Shown here: positions 14,943-24,072 of the stretch, piece after piece | How positions within the stretch are numbered: the first letter of the stretch is position 1 | Layout: each line of letters starts with the position of its first letter | IMG/VR virus record: IMGVR_UViG_3300045135_002103 | Span: 1-59,795 of that record | DNA length: 59,795 nucleotides | Source: a virus | Reading direction: 5' to 3' (one strand) | Position numbers and translations under genes: made by a program | Notes under the pieces: model-generated | The model's database searches: none | The model's input: the letters and a program-made list of their open reading frames with translations, nothing else | Told to the model about the DNA's origin: nothing

Positions 14943-14967
14943 CTGTTTAACCACTACATTCTATAAT
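14939..14967 (+). promoter_or_regulatory. Internal sigma70-like promoter in the sugar island
   Basis: TTGACT (14939-14944), 17-base spacer, TATAAT (14962-14967). It overlaps the stop of the Gmd-like gene and lies 20 bases before the next ATG, so it may drive the second half of the island. Confidence 0.7.
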
Positions 14968-14986
14968 ATAAAAAATATCATCAATT

Positions 14987-15940
14987 ATGGACAAGAGTAA
15001 AAAGATCATTCTGTGGGGACATAAGCATTATACCGACACAGCTTCATATTTTCTAGTTTGTATCTATAGGACATTTGAAAAACTTGGTTATGATGTTCAT
15101 TGGTTTGACGACAGAGACTATCCAAATACCACAGAATTTGACTATAACGATTCTGTTTTCTTTATTGATAATCAGTCGGGTACTGATATCAACTGTCCAG
15201 TAATTTCTAGTGGAATTTATATTTCTTGGGATAGATTCCGTAATCTCAATAAGTATCTTGGCAATGTAAAACGTCTCATTAATATGAGAGTTCCTGAATT
15301 TAAACGACCCAACCCAGATGGTGTGCGTTTTATTGAGGCAGATAAAGGAGTTATCTATGATAAAACTCCAGAAGTTCCATATGAAGTGATGTATTTCTCA
15401 CTGGCAACAAACATTTGGCCAGAGGAAATGGAAATTGAAGATATTGATATTACCAGAAACAATGAATATAATTTCATTGGGACCATTCATATGCCAAGAC
15501 CTAATGCGGAACCTCTGCATCAACAGTTTATTGAGATCGTGAAACAGAACGGTATTGCGTTCAATCATTATGATGCAGAGACTGCACATGTCCCCTCAGG
15601 CGATCGTGCTGTAGATGAAGAGACTAATATTAAGTTGATGCAGAAGTCTTTCTTTGTTCCTGACTTTAGACCACAAGAGCAGAAAGACACTCTTTATGTT
15701 TCCTGTCGTGTAATGAAAGCGATTAGTTATGGTTGTCCTGTTGTATGTGATGCTCCTTATGTAAAAGACTTTATTGATAAGGAAGTTTTATGTGCTGAGA
15801 CTGCACAAGAAATCTTTGATCTTGGTGTAGAGCATCAATACGATAAAGAGAGGATGCGTCACTTGTTTGAAGTTGTTAAGAGAGATCATACATATATGAA
15901 TCGCTGTAACGGAATTATTAAAATTATTGATGGTCTTTGA
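14987..15940 (+). CDS. Probable GT-B glycosyltransferase (317 aa)
   Basis: The N-terminus KIILWGHKHYTDTASYF and the C-terminal VMKAISYGCPVVCDAPYVKD give the outline of a GT-B protein. The second motif is where retaining transferases bind the donor nucleotide. Family level cannot be fixed. It is the first gene behind the internal promoter at 14939. Confidence 0.55.
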   Translation: MDKSKKIILWGHKHYTDTASYFLVCIYRTFEKLGYDVHWFDDRDYPNTTEFDYNDSVFFIDNQSGTDINCPVISSGIYISWDRFRNLNKYLGNVKRLINMRVPEFKRPNPDGVRFIEADKGVIYDKTPEVPYEVMYFSLATNIWPEEMEIEDIDITRNNEYNFIGTIHMPRPNAEPLHQQFIEIVKQNGIAFNHYDAETAHVPSGDRAVDEETNIKLMQKSFFVPDFRPQEQKDTLYVSCRVMKAISYGCPVVCDAPYVKDFIDKEVLCAETAQEIFDLGVEHQYDKERMRHLFEVVKRDHTYMNRCNGIIKIIDGL

Positions 15941-15942
15941 TA

Positions 15943-16911
15943 ATGATATTTGTAACAGGTGGTGCAGGTTTTATTGGCAGCAATTTTGTTCACTTCATTA
16001 AAGACAAAATTGATGAAGAGATAGTTATCATTGATAAAATGACTTATGCGGCGGATATCATTAATTTGTATCCGCTTCGTTTTAATAGAAGTAAAACTGG
16101 TAGAGAGAAAGGTAATATTACTCATGAGATGGTTGACCTTTCTGATTACGAAGAAGTCAAAAGACTTTTTAAACAATACAAACCATCCGCAGTATTTCAT
16201 TTTGCTGCAGAGAGTCATGTGGATAATTCTATCAAAGATGTTACGCCATTTTTAGCAACCAATATCATTGGTACAACTAATTTGCTAAGATGTTCTGTTG
16301 ATTATCCAGTAGATATTTTTCATCATATTTCTACAGATGAAGTTTATGGTGCTCTTGGGGAGTGTGATACTCCTTTCACTGAGAGAACTGCATACGATCC
16401 TCAGAACCCATATTCAGCATCAAAGGCATCAAGCGATCATTTTGTGATGGCGTACAAAAATACTTTTGACTTGCCAGTTAAAATTACTAACTGCTCTAAC
16501 AATTATGGTCCAAGGCAAAATAAAGAAAAGTTGATTCCTAAAACAATAGATAACATCATTAATAATAAAAAAATTCCAGTGTACGGATGTGGAGAAAACA
16601 TTCGTGACTGGATTTATGTTGAAGATCATTGTGAAGCCATCTATGAAGTTTACAAGCGTGGTAAGGTTGGTGAGAAGTACAACATTGGTGGCGAATGTGA
16701 AATCAAGAATATTGATTTAGTATACAAATTAATTGATATGCTTGGTGGTTCTAAAGACCTTATTGAATATGTTGATGATCGTCCAGGACATGACTTGCGA
16801 TATGCTATCAACAATGCTAAAATTGCTTCGGAACTAAACTGGAAACCAAAGCACACACTGGAGCGGGGTTTAGAAAAAACTATTAAATGGTATAAGAATG
16901 ATTGGACTTAA
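15943..16911 (+). CDS. dTDP-glucose 4,6-dehydratase-like enzyme (RmlB type)
   Basis: Cofactor motif TGGAGFIGSNF at 5-15. FHHISTDEVYGALGE contains the active-site Thr, Asp and Glu of dehydratases, and YSASKASSDHFVMAY holds Tyr and Lys. NCSNNYGPRQ is the classic RmlB signature. The product is a 4-keto-6-deoxy sugar nucleotide. No dTDP-glucose synthase (RmlA) is visible unless the fused nucleotidyltransferase does this. ATG 15943 is used; a TTG six bases upstream is also in frame. Confidence 0.85.
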   Translation: MIFVTGGAGFIGSNFVHFIKDKIDEEIVIIDKMTYAADIINLYPLRFNRSKTGREKGNITHEMVDLSDYEEVKRLFKQYKPSAVFHFAAESHVDNSIKDVTPFLATNIIGTTNLLRCSVDYPVDIFHHISTDEVYGALGECDTPFTERTAYDPQNPYSASKASSDHFVMAYKNTFDLPVKITNCSNNYGPRQNKEKLIPKTIDNIINNKKIPVYGCGENIRDWIYVEDHCEAIYEVYKRGKVGEKYNIGGECEIKNIDLVYKLIDMLGGSKDLIEYVDDRPGHDLRYAINNAKIASELNWKPKHTLERGLEKTIKWYKNDWT

Positions 16912-17719
16912 TTATCTTGGCAAAATGGGACAACTGGGAAACCAGATGTTTCAGTATGCTGCTCTCCGTGGTATTGCAAAAAACCGTGGTTTCAACTTCT
17001 GCATTCCTTACAATAAAGAAGTTGTAGTTGATAGTCTTGGAAATAAACTTAGGATCGAACTATTCGATCCTTTTGTTATGTCTAGCATTACTCAGTTGAA
17101 CATTCAATATATTGATAAGGATCGTCCAGTTGTACAAGAGGATGGTTTTTCTTTTAATGAAGAACTTTTTAATAACTGTTCAGATTGGGTAAGTCTTCAG
17201 GGATATTTTCAAACAGAAAAATATTTTAAACATATTGAAGATGAAATTAAAGAAGACTTCACTTTTAAAAATGAAATCTCATTGCTTTGCAAGCATAACA
17301 TGAGTGAGATGGATAGACCTATTGCTCTTCATATTCGTCGTGGCGACTTCTTGAAAAATTCTGGCAATCATACAAACCTTGGTCTTGACTATTATGAAAA
17401 GGCTTTGGATGTATTTGAGAAAGATAGAACTGTTATTATTTTCTCTGATGATCCTGGATGGTGTAAAGAACAGGATTTGTTTGAAGGTGACAGATTCCTT
17501 GTGGCGGAGGGTAACGATAGTTACACTGATCTGTGTTTGATGAGTCTCTGTTCTGATTTTATCATTGCAAATTCTACATTCTCTTGGTGGGGTGCTTGGT
17601 TGTCTAAGAGTCTGAGTAAAACTGTTTGCTCTCCTGATCCTAACATTTGGTTCGGTCCTAATAACTCACATCTTGATACATCTGATATAATTCCAGAAGA
17701 CTGGACTATTATTAAATGA
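16898..17719 (+). CDS. GT11 alpha-1,2-fucosyltransferase-like protein
   Basis: Motifs of GT11 are clear: GQLGNQMFQYAALRGIA at 11-27, ALHIRRGDF near 143-151 (GDP-sugar-binding HxRRGD) and ANSTFSWWGAWL near 223-234. The length (273 aa) fits. These enzymes transfer fucose, or a similar GDP-linked 6-deoxysugar, which agrees with the Gmd-like gene upstream. Start overlaps rmlB-like by 14 bases. Confidence 0.85.
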   Translation: MIGLNYLGKMGQLGNQMFQYAALRGIAKNRGFNFCIPYNKEVVVDSLGNKLRIELFDPFVMSSITQLNIQYIDKDRPVVQEDGFSFNEELFNNCSDWVSLQGYFQTEKYFKHIEDEIKEDFTFKNEISLLCKHNMSEMDRPIALHIRRGDFLKNSGNHTNLGLDYYEKALDVFEKDRTVIIFSDDPGWCKEQDLFEGDRFLVAEGNDSYTDLCLMSLCSDFIIANSTFSWWGAWLSKSLSKTVCSPDPNIWFGPNNSHLDTSDIIPEDWTIIK

Positions 17720-18477
17720 TATATCTTACTGGTGCTAATGGGCTTGTAGGGAGTAGGTTATCTGTATGTCTTGGTGATATGAAAGTCACCAAGATATCTT
17801 ATAGGGATGAAGTTCCAGATGTATTTGAATCGCACAATGAATCATATCTTATTCATCTTGGATGGTCTTCTACAACTAGAGCAAAGGATAAGTCTATTGA
17901 GAAGGATGTAGTTAATAGTAAAAAACTATTTGAACTTTACCAAAAAAAGAATCCCAACGGTCACATTATATTTCTATCAACAGCAGGTGACTTGCATAGA
18001 GATATTGAAGATGATATTCCTACTCCACATTCACTCTATGGAAAATGTAAACTCCATGTTGAGAATATTCTGAATGAACTTGAATGCAATACAACTATCT
18101 TCAGGGTGACCAACATTTGGGGTGGTGTTGTTGATAAGAAGAGAGTTAATGGTCTTGTAGATAAACTTCTCACACTTCTTGACACTGATGAATTTGTAGA
18201 AATATATGCAAATCTAAAGACCGTTGTGGATATTATTCATGTTGATGATATTATAAGTCTGATACAAAAAACAATACAGTGTCCACCACTCACAAAACAT
18301 AGAACGTTCTTAGTTGGTTCTCAAAACATCACCATCTATGATATAATAGATAGAGTGTCAATGCGTGGTACTCTGAACCTAAAACTAAATCAAAAAGCAG
18401 AAAAGTCATATCTGAATATTGATAATAGTAAGGTGAAAGAAACCTTTGATTGGGAACCCAAACATTATCTAAAATGA
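17716..18477 (+). CDS. NAD-dependent epimerase/reductase (SDR), 253 aa
   Basis: TGANGLVGSRL at 5-15 is the cofactor loop; IIFLSTAGDLH and SLYGKCKLHVE supply the Ser and YxxxK active-site residues. The family includes UDP-glucose 4-epimerase and 4-keto reductases. It is short, with the C-terminal substrate half reduced. The exact substrate cannot be given. Confidence 0.7.
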   Translation: MIYLTGANGLVGSRLSVCLGDMKVTKISYRDEVPDVFESHNESYLIHLGWSSTTRAKDKSIEKDVVNSKKLFELYQKKNPNGHIIFLSTAGDLHRDIEDDIPTPHSLYGKCKLHVENILNELECNTTIFRVTNIWGGVVDKKRVNGLVDKLLTLLDTDEFVEIYANLKTVVDIIHVDDIISLIQKTIQCPPLTKHRTFLVGSQNITIYDIIDRVSMRGTLNLKLNQKAEKSYLNIDNSKVKETFDWEPKHYLK

Positions 18478-19205
18478 AACTTGCTATTACATTTTGGGGA
18501 ACTCAAAAGTATATTGAGTTCCTTCCAGAATGGTATGAAAGACTTGAAAAGTATTTTGTGCCTAATGTAGAAAAACAATACTTTGTTTTTACTGATGGAG
18601 ACCTTGAGGGGTGTCCAGATAATATTACAAAAATGGAAATACCTCATTATGGTTTTCCTACGACATATCACAAAACCTTTGAGGAGATGCTGAAACTTCA
18701 AGATAAAGTTTCAGACTTTGATTGGTTGGTGACAGTTGATGCCGATCTCTATGTTCAACAAAATGTTGAGTATGGAGAGTTTTTTGATGAAAGTAAAAAA
18801 TATTTTGGCGTCCAACATCCCTGCCAATATCTAGACTTTCCTCCTCATAATGAATATCCAGGATCTTTTGATGTAAATCCAGCATCAAATGCTTTTATTG
18901 ATAATAGTATTATGGATATGTCAGTTTATTATCAAGGGTGTTTATGGGGTGGCAAAGTTCCATACATCTTTGATATGATGAAACAAATAGATGAATGGAC
19001 AAAAGATGACTTAAGTAGAAATGTTTCAGCAAGATACTTTGAGGAGAGTTACATGAATAAGTGGTATGCAACTCATAAAGCAGAAACTCACACTGTTCCT
19101 CCCAGTTACGCATATCCAGAAATGTTTGCAAGTTATTGTACTTTTGAAAATAAGATGATGCACCTTGCAAAAGATAATAAAGCACTAGACAATAATCAGT
19201 GGTAA
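18474..19205 (+). CDS. GT6-family glycosyltransferase
   Basis: Resembles bacterial and cyanophage members of GT6, the family of animal blood-group A/B transferases: KQYFVFTDGD at 39-48, DFDWLVTVDADLYV with the donor-binding acidic triad, YYQGCLWGGKVPYI and RYFEESYMNKWY late in the protein. Members add galactose or N-acetylgalactosamine in alpha-1,3 linkage while retaining configuration. ATG 18474 is used rather than an upstream in-frame ATG at 18450 inside the previous gene. Confidence 0.75.
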   Translation: MKLAITFWGTQKYIEFLPEWYERLEKYFVPNVEKQYFVFTDGDLEGCPDNITKMEIPHYGFPTTYHKTFEEMLKLQDKVSDFDWLVTVDADLYVQQNVEYGEFFDESKKYFGVQHPCQYLDFPPHNEYPGSFDVNPASNAFIDNSIMDMSVYYQGCLWGGKVPYIFDMMKQIDEWTKDDLSRNVSARYFEESYMNKWYATHKAETHTVPPSYAYPEMFASYCTFENKMMHLAKDNKALDNNQW

Positions 19206-19209
19206 AATT

Positions 19210-19974
19210 ATGAAAACAAATGTTTATTATCATATCTGGTCTCCCGCAGATACAGATCTGTGGAAGATCATGGTTGATGAGCAGATCAAACGACTGTATC
19301 GTTCTGGACTTCCAGAAGTTGCAACAGTAAAATGTGCTATCAATGGACCGCAAGCGTCTAGAATCAAACAGTTTGTGTCTCTATACGACTGGATCAATAT
19401 TGTTGATTGTAGGGATAGTGATGAAGAATATGAAGGATTTACTCTTAAGCATCTTTACGAAGACTGTTTGAATGAACGTGCTACAAAGGTGATGTATTTC
19501 CACACAAAAGGAATTAGTCATATGTGTGGTGTACGAGACCAGTATTCTGACCGTAAGGTACGTGCAATAAATAGTTGGAGACACCTCATGGAATGGGGTT
19601 GTATTGATAAATGGAAAGAGAACCTTGAACGACTTGATACGTATCAAGTCACCGGAGTCAACTATTGCTTGGACCCATGGCCACATATGAGTGGTAACTT
19701 TTGGTGGGCGAGAGCAGACTATATTGCAAATCTTCAACATCCTACTAAAGATGCTTTCGTCAGAGAGAAGGAAGACTTTGGTCCTATTGAAAGGATGAAC
19801 TTTGAGAAGTGGGTGGGTATGAAAGACCCATCTGTCTTCAGTTTTTATAACCCTCCATTTAGCTACGATTTTAAGGACTTAGTTCCTGACGTTCAACCTA
19901 CTCCTCCAGGAGAACCTCATTGGTTCTGGTTGTACCGTGACGACATTCATCCACACTATTTGAAAGAAGCATGA
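19210..19974 (+). CDS. Putative glycosyltransferase-like protein (254 aa)
   Basis: VMYFHTKGISHM and SGNFWWARADYI resemble a group of uncharacterised phage and bacterial transferase-like proteins, in which the second segment looks like an acceptor or donor loop. No DxD motif is obvious. Placement between GT6 and another GT-A protein supports a role in glycan assembly. Confidence 0.5.
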   Translation: MKTNVYYHIWSPADTDLWKIMVDEQIKRLYRSGLPEVATVKCAINGPQASRIKQFVSLYDWINIVDCRDSDEEYEGFTLKHLYEDCLNERATKVMYFHTKGISHMCGVRDQYSDRKVRAINSWRHLMEWGCIDKWKENLERLDTYQVTGVNYCLDPWPHMSGNFWWARADYIANLQHPTKDAFVREKEDFGPIERMNFEKWVGMKDPSVFSFYNPPFSYDFKDLVPDVQPTPPGEPHWFWLYRDDIHPHYLKEA

Positions 19975-20699
19975 CCGCAAAATTCGGATGTTTTCATACA
20001 GTTTATGAAAACAAAAAGGCAACTGAGTTTATTCTCCAAGAGTTTAGAAAGTTTCATCCAGATGCACCATACACTATTTGTTGTGATGGTGGTGTTGATT
20101 ATTCTGACCTTTGTGAAAAGTATAATGTAAACTACGTCCATTCATATATGAGGATTGGTCGCAGGAACTCTGGTCATGAGTCTGGCATCTATGGATTCAC
20201 TAAAGATGAAAGTCTTCATTGGATTCATATGTTCCGTGAAGCAGCACGTTTTGTGAAAAAGAATGGTGGAACACATATGATCATGATGGAGGATGATGTT
20301 CTGACACAACATCCTATTAAGATTGATCCTAACTGGCAGTGTGCTGGGTTTGATGTTCCTGGCAATAAAATTACTCCACAACTTCTTCAATATTTGAAGA
20401 CAAAATATGGGTCAACTCCTAATGTTGATTGGTATGGTGCTGGTGGTGGAAGTGTCTATAATATTGATACTTTCCTTGACAACTATCACAAAATCTACGA
20501 CTTCATTGATTTTGACTTTGATTATATTTTGAAGTTTCTTGACTATCGCTTTGGGTGGTTGGATCTTTATATGCAGATTGCATATTTTGTTCTTGGAAAA
20601 GATTATTCTATCAATACCAACCTAACCGAAGTTTGGAAAACTCCTAACTTTCGCGAAACTGACTTCGCACTTGTACACGCATATAAGGAACTTTACTGA
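19971..20699 (+). CDS. GT-A type glycosyltransferase (242 aa)
   Basis: MIMMEDDVLTQHP near residue 103 is a GT-A acidic metal motif and GAGGGSVYNIDTFLDNY is a plausible acceptor loop. The N-terminal half has YTICCDGGVDYS. Family assignment is not possible by eye. Stop shares bases with the next ATG. Confidence 0.55.
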   Translation: MTAKFGCFHTVYENKKATEFILQEFRKFHPDAPYTICCDGGVDYSDLCEKYNVNYVHSYMRIGRRNSGHESGIYGFTKDESLHWIHMFREAARFVKKNGGTHMIMMEDDVLTQHPIKIDPNWQCAGFDVPGNKITPQLLQYLKTKYGSTPNVDWYGAGGGSVYNIDTFLDNYHKIYDFIDFDFDYILKFLDYRFGWLDLYMQIAYFVLGKDYSINTNLTEVWKTPNFRETDFALVHAYKELY

Positions 20700-21676
20700 T
20701 GAAACTTGCAATGATTGGACCAGGCATTATGCCTATTCCCCCTGATGGTTGGGGTGCTGTTGAAAGTCTTATTTGGGACTATGCCCTAGAACTTGACGAA
20801 TTGGGACATGAAGGAACTATCACAAACACTCAAGACTGGGATGAAATTATCCGATTGTTGAATGAAGATGAGTTTGAGTTTGCTCATCTTCATTATGATG
20901 TGTTCCATCCTCTTATGGATAGAGTTGCTGCCGAAACCAATATTCCTAAATTGGCAATGAGTAGCCATTATCCATATATTGATCAACCTCATATGCATCG
21001 TCGTGATGGATATGATCGAACTTTTGACTGGATCATCAACAACAAACGTTACTATATCTTCTGCATCTCTAAGAAGGACTATCATACCTTCAAGAATGCA
21101 GGTGCTGATGAGAGTAGACTGCTCTTGTCAGAGAATGGTGCAAACCATAAACGTTTCACCTATCGTAGTGAAGCAGTTCTGCCAGACCGTTCTCTGTATC
21201 TTGGACAGATTTATCATCGCAAGAAGCAGTGGCTCTATCAGGATATTGAGTCTATTGACTATGTTGGACAGGATACTGGTGCAACTCCATTTGACCAATC
21301 TAAGAACTATCTTGGTGAATGGACTGATGCCTATAAGCGTGAGCACTTCACTGACTATGGTAGTCTGGTGCTTCTGTCAGATGGTGAGAATGGAACGCCT
21401 CTGGTGGTCAAGGAGGCACTAGTAAATGGTCTTGGAGTAGTTATCTCTAAGTATGCTGCACATGACCTTCCAGAGGGTCTTCCGTTCGTTACAGTCATTC
21501 CTGACGACAAACTGACTGATATTGAATACGTTGAGGAGAAAATCAAAGAGAACCGTGAGGTGTCTGTTGGTATGCGTGACGAAATTCGTGAGTACGCTAT
21601 TGATAACTTCTCTTGGGAAAGTCTTGTGAAACTCTATGCACAAAACATTGAAAAGTTGGAAGCAAATGCGAATTAG
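20699..21676 (+). CDS. GT4-like glycosyltransferase, copy 1
   Basis: N-terminal GPGIMPIPPDGWGAVESL (7-24) is typical of GT-B donor-type proteins of GT4. The C-terminal domain has LVLLSDGENGTPLVVKEALV with the E-x7-E donor motif region, and GLGVVISKYA. A close relative lies immediately downstream, sharing these blocks, so they arose by duplication. Confidence 0.75.
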   Translation: MKLAMIGPGIMPIPPDGWGAVESLIWDYALELDELGHEGTITNTQDWDEIIRLLNEDEFEFAHLHYDVFHPLMDRVAAETNIPKLAMSSHYPYIDQPHMHRRDGYDRTFDWIINNKRYYIFCISKKDYHTFKNAGADESRLLLSENGANHKRFTYRSEAVLPDRSLYLGQIYHRKKQWLYQDIESIDYVGQDTGATPFDQSKNYLGEWTDAYKREHFTDYGSLVLLSDGENGTPLVVKEALVNGLGVVISKYAAHDLPEGLPFVTVIPDDKLTDIEYVEEKIKENREVSVGMRDEIREYAIDNFSWESLVKLYAQNIEKLEANAN

Positions 21677-22616
21677 TATTGTTGGACCAGCACTTCCCAT
21701 TCCACCAAATGGTTGGGGTGCTGTTGAGTCTCTGATATGGGACATGAAGTTGTCTTTAGACAAGTTGGGTCATGAGGTACAAATAGTAAATGTGCCTGAC
21801 CCACTTCAAATCATTCGGATGATAAATGAGTTCCGTCCAGACTTTGTGCATATTAACTATGACGACTGGGTGCCTTTATGTGAATACATTCAATATCCTT
21901 GTGCAACCACTACACACTTTGCATATATTGAACGTCCAGAACTAATGGGTGGATATAAACAAAGAGTGTTTGATCATTTCACACGTATTAAACCAAATGT
22001 ATTCGGACTTTCTGATGGTATCAATAATATCTACAATGATATTGCAGATATTCCTAGAGAAAAACTTTATTTGAATCCTAACGGAGTGATGATAGAGAAC
22101 TTTAGAACTACCATGGAACCCGAGTTTCCAGATAGATCAATTTACTTAGCAAAAGTTGATCATAGGAAGAGGCAATACTTATTTCAGAATATTGACTCTC
22201 TTTGGTATGCTGGTAACATCGCAGAACAAAGGTTTGACCAGTCCAAGAACTATCTTGGCGAATGGCAGAAAGAAGTTCTATATCAGAACCTAACTGATTA
22301 TGGCAATCTTGTTCTTCTTTCTGATGGTGAAGCGCATCCATTAGTATGCATGGAAGCATTTGCCGCTGGACTTGGTGTGGTTGTTAGTGAGTGGGCAACT
22401 GCTAATCTTGACCTAGATAAGAAGTTCATCACTGTTATTCCAGAAGAAAAGGTGGACGATGTTGCATACGTTGAAGAGAAGATCGTTGAGAACAGAAAAT
22501 ATTCTGTAGATCATCGTGAAGAAATACTTGACTATGCAAAAGAATTTGAATGGTGTAAAATACTAAAAGAATATTACTTACCAAATATACAAAAAGTTAT
22601 CAATGGTTACTCTTAA
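21666..22616 (+). CDS. GT4-like glycosyltransferase, copy 2
   Basis: Parallel to the preceding gene: GPALPIPPNGWGAVESLIWD near the start, FDQSKNYLGEW in the middle and LVLLSDGEAHPLVCMEAFA in the donor domain. ATG 21666 is used (an upstream in-frame ATG at 21636 lies within copy 1). The two copies differ in the N-terminal acceptor half, suggesting different acceptors. Confidence 0.75.
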   Translation: MRISIVGPALPIPPNGWGAVESLIWDMKLSLDKLGHEVQIVNVPDPLQIIRMINEFRPDFVHINYDDWVPLCEYIQYPCATTTHFAYIERPELMGGYKQRVFDHFTRIKPNVFGLSDGINNIYNDIADIPREKLYLNPNGVMIENFRTTMEPEFPDRSIYLAKVDHRKRQYLFQNIDSLWYAGNIAEQRFDQSKNYLGEWQKEVLYQNLTDYGNLVLLSDGEAHPLVCMEAFAAGLGVVVSEWATANLDLDKKFITVIPEEKVDDVAYVEEKIVENRKYSVDHREEILDYAKEFEWCKILKEYYLPNIQKVINGYS

Positions 22617-23436
22617 GCAAACTCTAGATAAAAATAAGTCGTCTTATAAACTGAAGAATTTTGGTCCCATCTACTGTATTAATCTTGATGGACAACCAGA
22701 ACGTTGGAAGTATATGGAAGAACAGTTTGAATACTGGGATATTGATAACTATCAACGTATTTCTGCATACGATGGTCGTGAAGATGACTTGGGAGATATC
22801 TTAAAAGGAAGATATCCTGATAATATGACTTCTGGTGAAGTCGGTTGTGTCACTTCTCACCTTAAAGCAATTAAGCATTGGTATGAAACTTCAGATAGTC
22901 CATATGCAATCATCATGGAAGATGATTGCAATCTTGACCTAGTACGGTATTGGAACTTCACTTGGAATGATGCTATTTCCAGAGTTCCATATGATTGGGA
23001 TCTACTTCAACTTGCCATTATTTGTACAGGAGATATTCATATTAAAATTCATAAACGTTTTGTAAATGAGTTTTCTACTGCTTGCTATGCAATTACAAGG
23101 CATCATGCCGAAAAAATGATTCGTCTTCACTGTCGAGGAGACAAATATAAACTGGATAATGGTGTTCGTCCACGCCCTGTTGCGGATGACTTGTTGTACA
23201 ACTCAGGAAATTCATATTCAATTCCATTCCTTCTTTATAAGATTGAGATGGGTTCTAGTATTCATCCAGAACATGTTGAAATCTTTCACAAAGGCAACCA
23301 CAAAGCAATTATGAACTTTTGGCAAACCCAGGGTGCGGGCTTTACAATTGATGACCTGATGGACTATAATCCTTATCTAGGCAGGACGGTTGAAAGTTCT
23401 GCCCAGAACCAAGGTGAGGAAAACCCACCTACTTGA
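22603..23436 (+). CDS. GT25-family glycosyltransferase (LPS/LOS type)
   Basis: The GT25 signature is visible: YCINLDGQPERWKYM near 25-39, GEVGCVTSHLKAIKHW near 80-95, then the acidic motif IIMEDDCNLDL. Members add galactose to lipooligosaccharide. It is the last gene of the island; its stop codon overlaps the -35 of the next promoter. Confidence 0.8.
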   Translation: MVTLKQTLDKNKSSYKLKNFGPIYCINLDGQPERWKYMEEQFEYWDIDNYQRISAYDGREDDLGDILKGRYPDNMTSGEVGCVTSHLKAIKHWYETSDSPYAIIMEDDCNLDLVRYWNFTWNDAISRVPYDWDLLQLAIICTGDIHIKIHKRFVNEFSTACYAITRHHAEKMIRLHCRGDKYKLDNGVRPRPVADDLLYNSGNSYSIPFLLYKIEMGSSIHPEHVEIFHKGNHKAIMNFWQTQGAGFTIDDLMDYNPYLGRTVESSAQNQGEENPPT

Positions 23437-23466
23437 CAGTTCCAAAAGAAACTGTTAGTATAAATA
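23433..23466 (+). promoter_or_regulatory. Composite promoter: sigma70-like plus T4 late element
   Basis: TTGACA (23433-23438), 17-base spacer, TAGTAT (23456-23461), with the exact late sequence TATAAATA at 23459-23466 overlapping the -10. ACAGTT and AACTGT form a small inverted repeat in the spacer. Early and late transcription could start almost at the same base. The same geometry precedes psbA and psbD. Confidence 0.65.
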
Positions 23467-23581
23467 CTTAACCTTTTGTCTTTCAGTAATTAAAGTAACA
23501 AAAGGATACAAACGGGGAGTTGTCGATTCCCCTTTCATCTGCGGGTAACCATTCCGCAAGTAAACAAACGAGGTAAAACAA

Positions 23582-23947
23582 ATGATTAAATCTGTATTCG
23601 CAGCAACTGCTGCTCTGTCTATGTCCGCAGGCGCTGCCCTTGCAGGTCCTTATGTTAATGTGGAAGCAAATGCAGGATGGACGGGAGACGATTACTCCGG
23701 AGCAACTACAGATGTCCATGTAGGCTACGAGGGTGCTCTGGGTGATGCTTCCTACTATGTCCAGGCAGGTCCAGCAATCGTTGCTGTTGATGGAGAAGAC
23801 ACCGAGACCCGTTTCTCTGGTAAAGCAGGCGTTGGAGTCCCTGTTACAGATGCTATCGGAGTCTATGGTGAGCTCTCCTTCCAAACTGCTGACGACGCTG
23901 ATGATCTTGGCGTCGGTGGTAAACTGGGTGTGAAGTACAACTTCTGA
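23582..23947 (+). CDS. Secreted small beta-rich protein (121 aa)
   Basis: Residues 1-21 are a clean signal peptide ending ALA-GP. The remainder alternates polar and aromatic residues and ends in YNF, like a small outer-membrane or porin-type barrel. Leader of about 115 bases contains CCTTTTGT and ACAAAAGG as an inverted repeat, and an isolated CTTAACCT. The upstream GAGGT is a good ribosome site. A role in the outer membrane of the infected cell is inferred. Confidence 0.65.
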   Translation: MIKSVFAATAALSMSAGAALAGPYVNVEANAGWTGDDYSGATTDVHVGYEGALGDASYYVQAGPAIVAVDGEDTETRFSGKAGVGVPVTDAIGVYGELSFQTADDADDLGVGGKLGVKYNF

Positions 23948-23967
23948 TTCTAATATCATAATATCCT

Positions 23968-23995
23968 AACCCCCTCTTTAGGAGGGGGTTTTTTT
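23968..23995 (+). terminator. Rho-independent terminator
   Basis: Stem AACCCCCTC (23968-23976) with GAGGGGGTT (23982-23990), loop TTTAG, then a T-run. It separates the first secreted protein from the pstS operon. Confidence 0.9.
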
Positions 23996-24042
23996 ATGGT
24001 AAAATTTTGGTTAAACTGCTCTATATACCAAGGTTTGTATAA

Positions 24043-24072
24043 GATTAAATCAACTTAACTTGATCTTAAATA
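24043..24072 (+). promoter_or_regulatory. Pho-box-like triple repeat upstream of pstS operon
   Basis: Three 8-mers spaced by three bases: GATTAAAT-caa-CTTAACTT-gat-CTTAAATA. The cyanobacterial PhoB box is tandem CTTAACCT-type octamers with 3-base spacing. TATAAT at 24092-24097 could be the -10. This predicts control by host PhoB under phosphate starvation; a late-element reading of the third repeat (TTAAATA) is the alternative. Confidence 0.55.

Noticed and set aside
23996-24058. 20-codon ORF starting right after the terminator T-run
   Set aside because: No ribosome site and it runs into the Pho-box-like array; probably chance.
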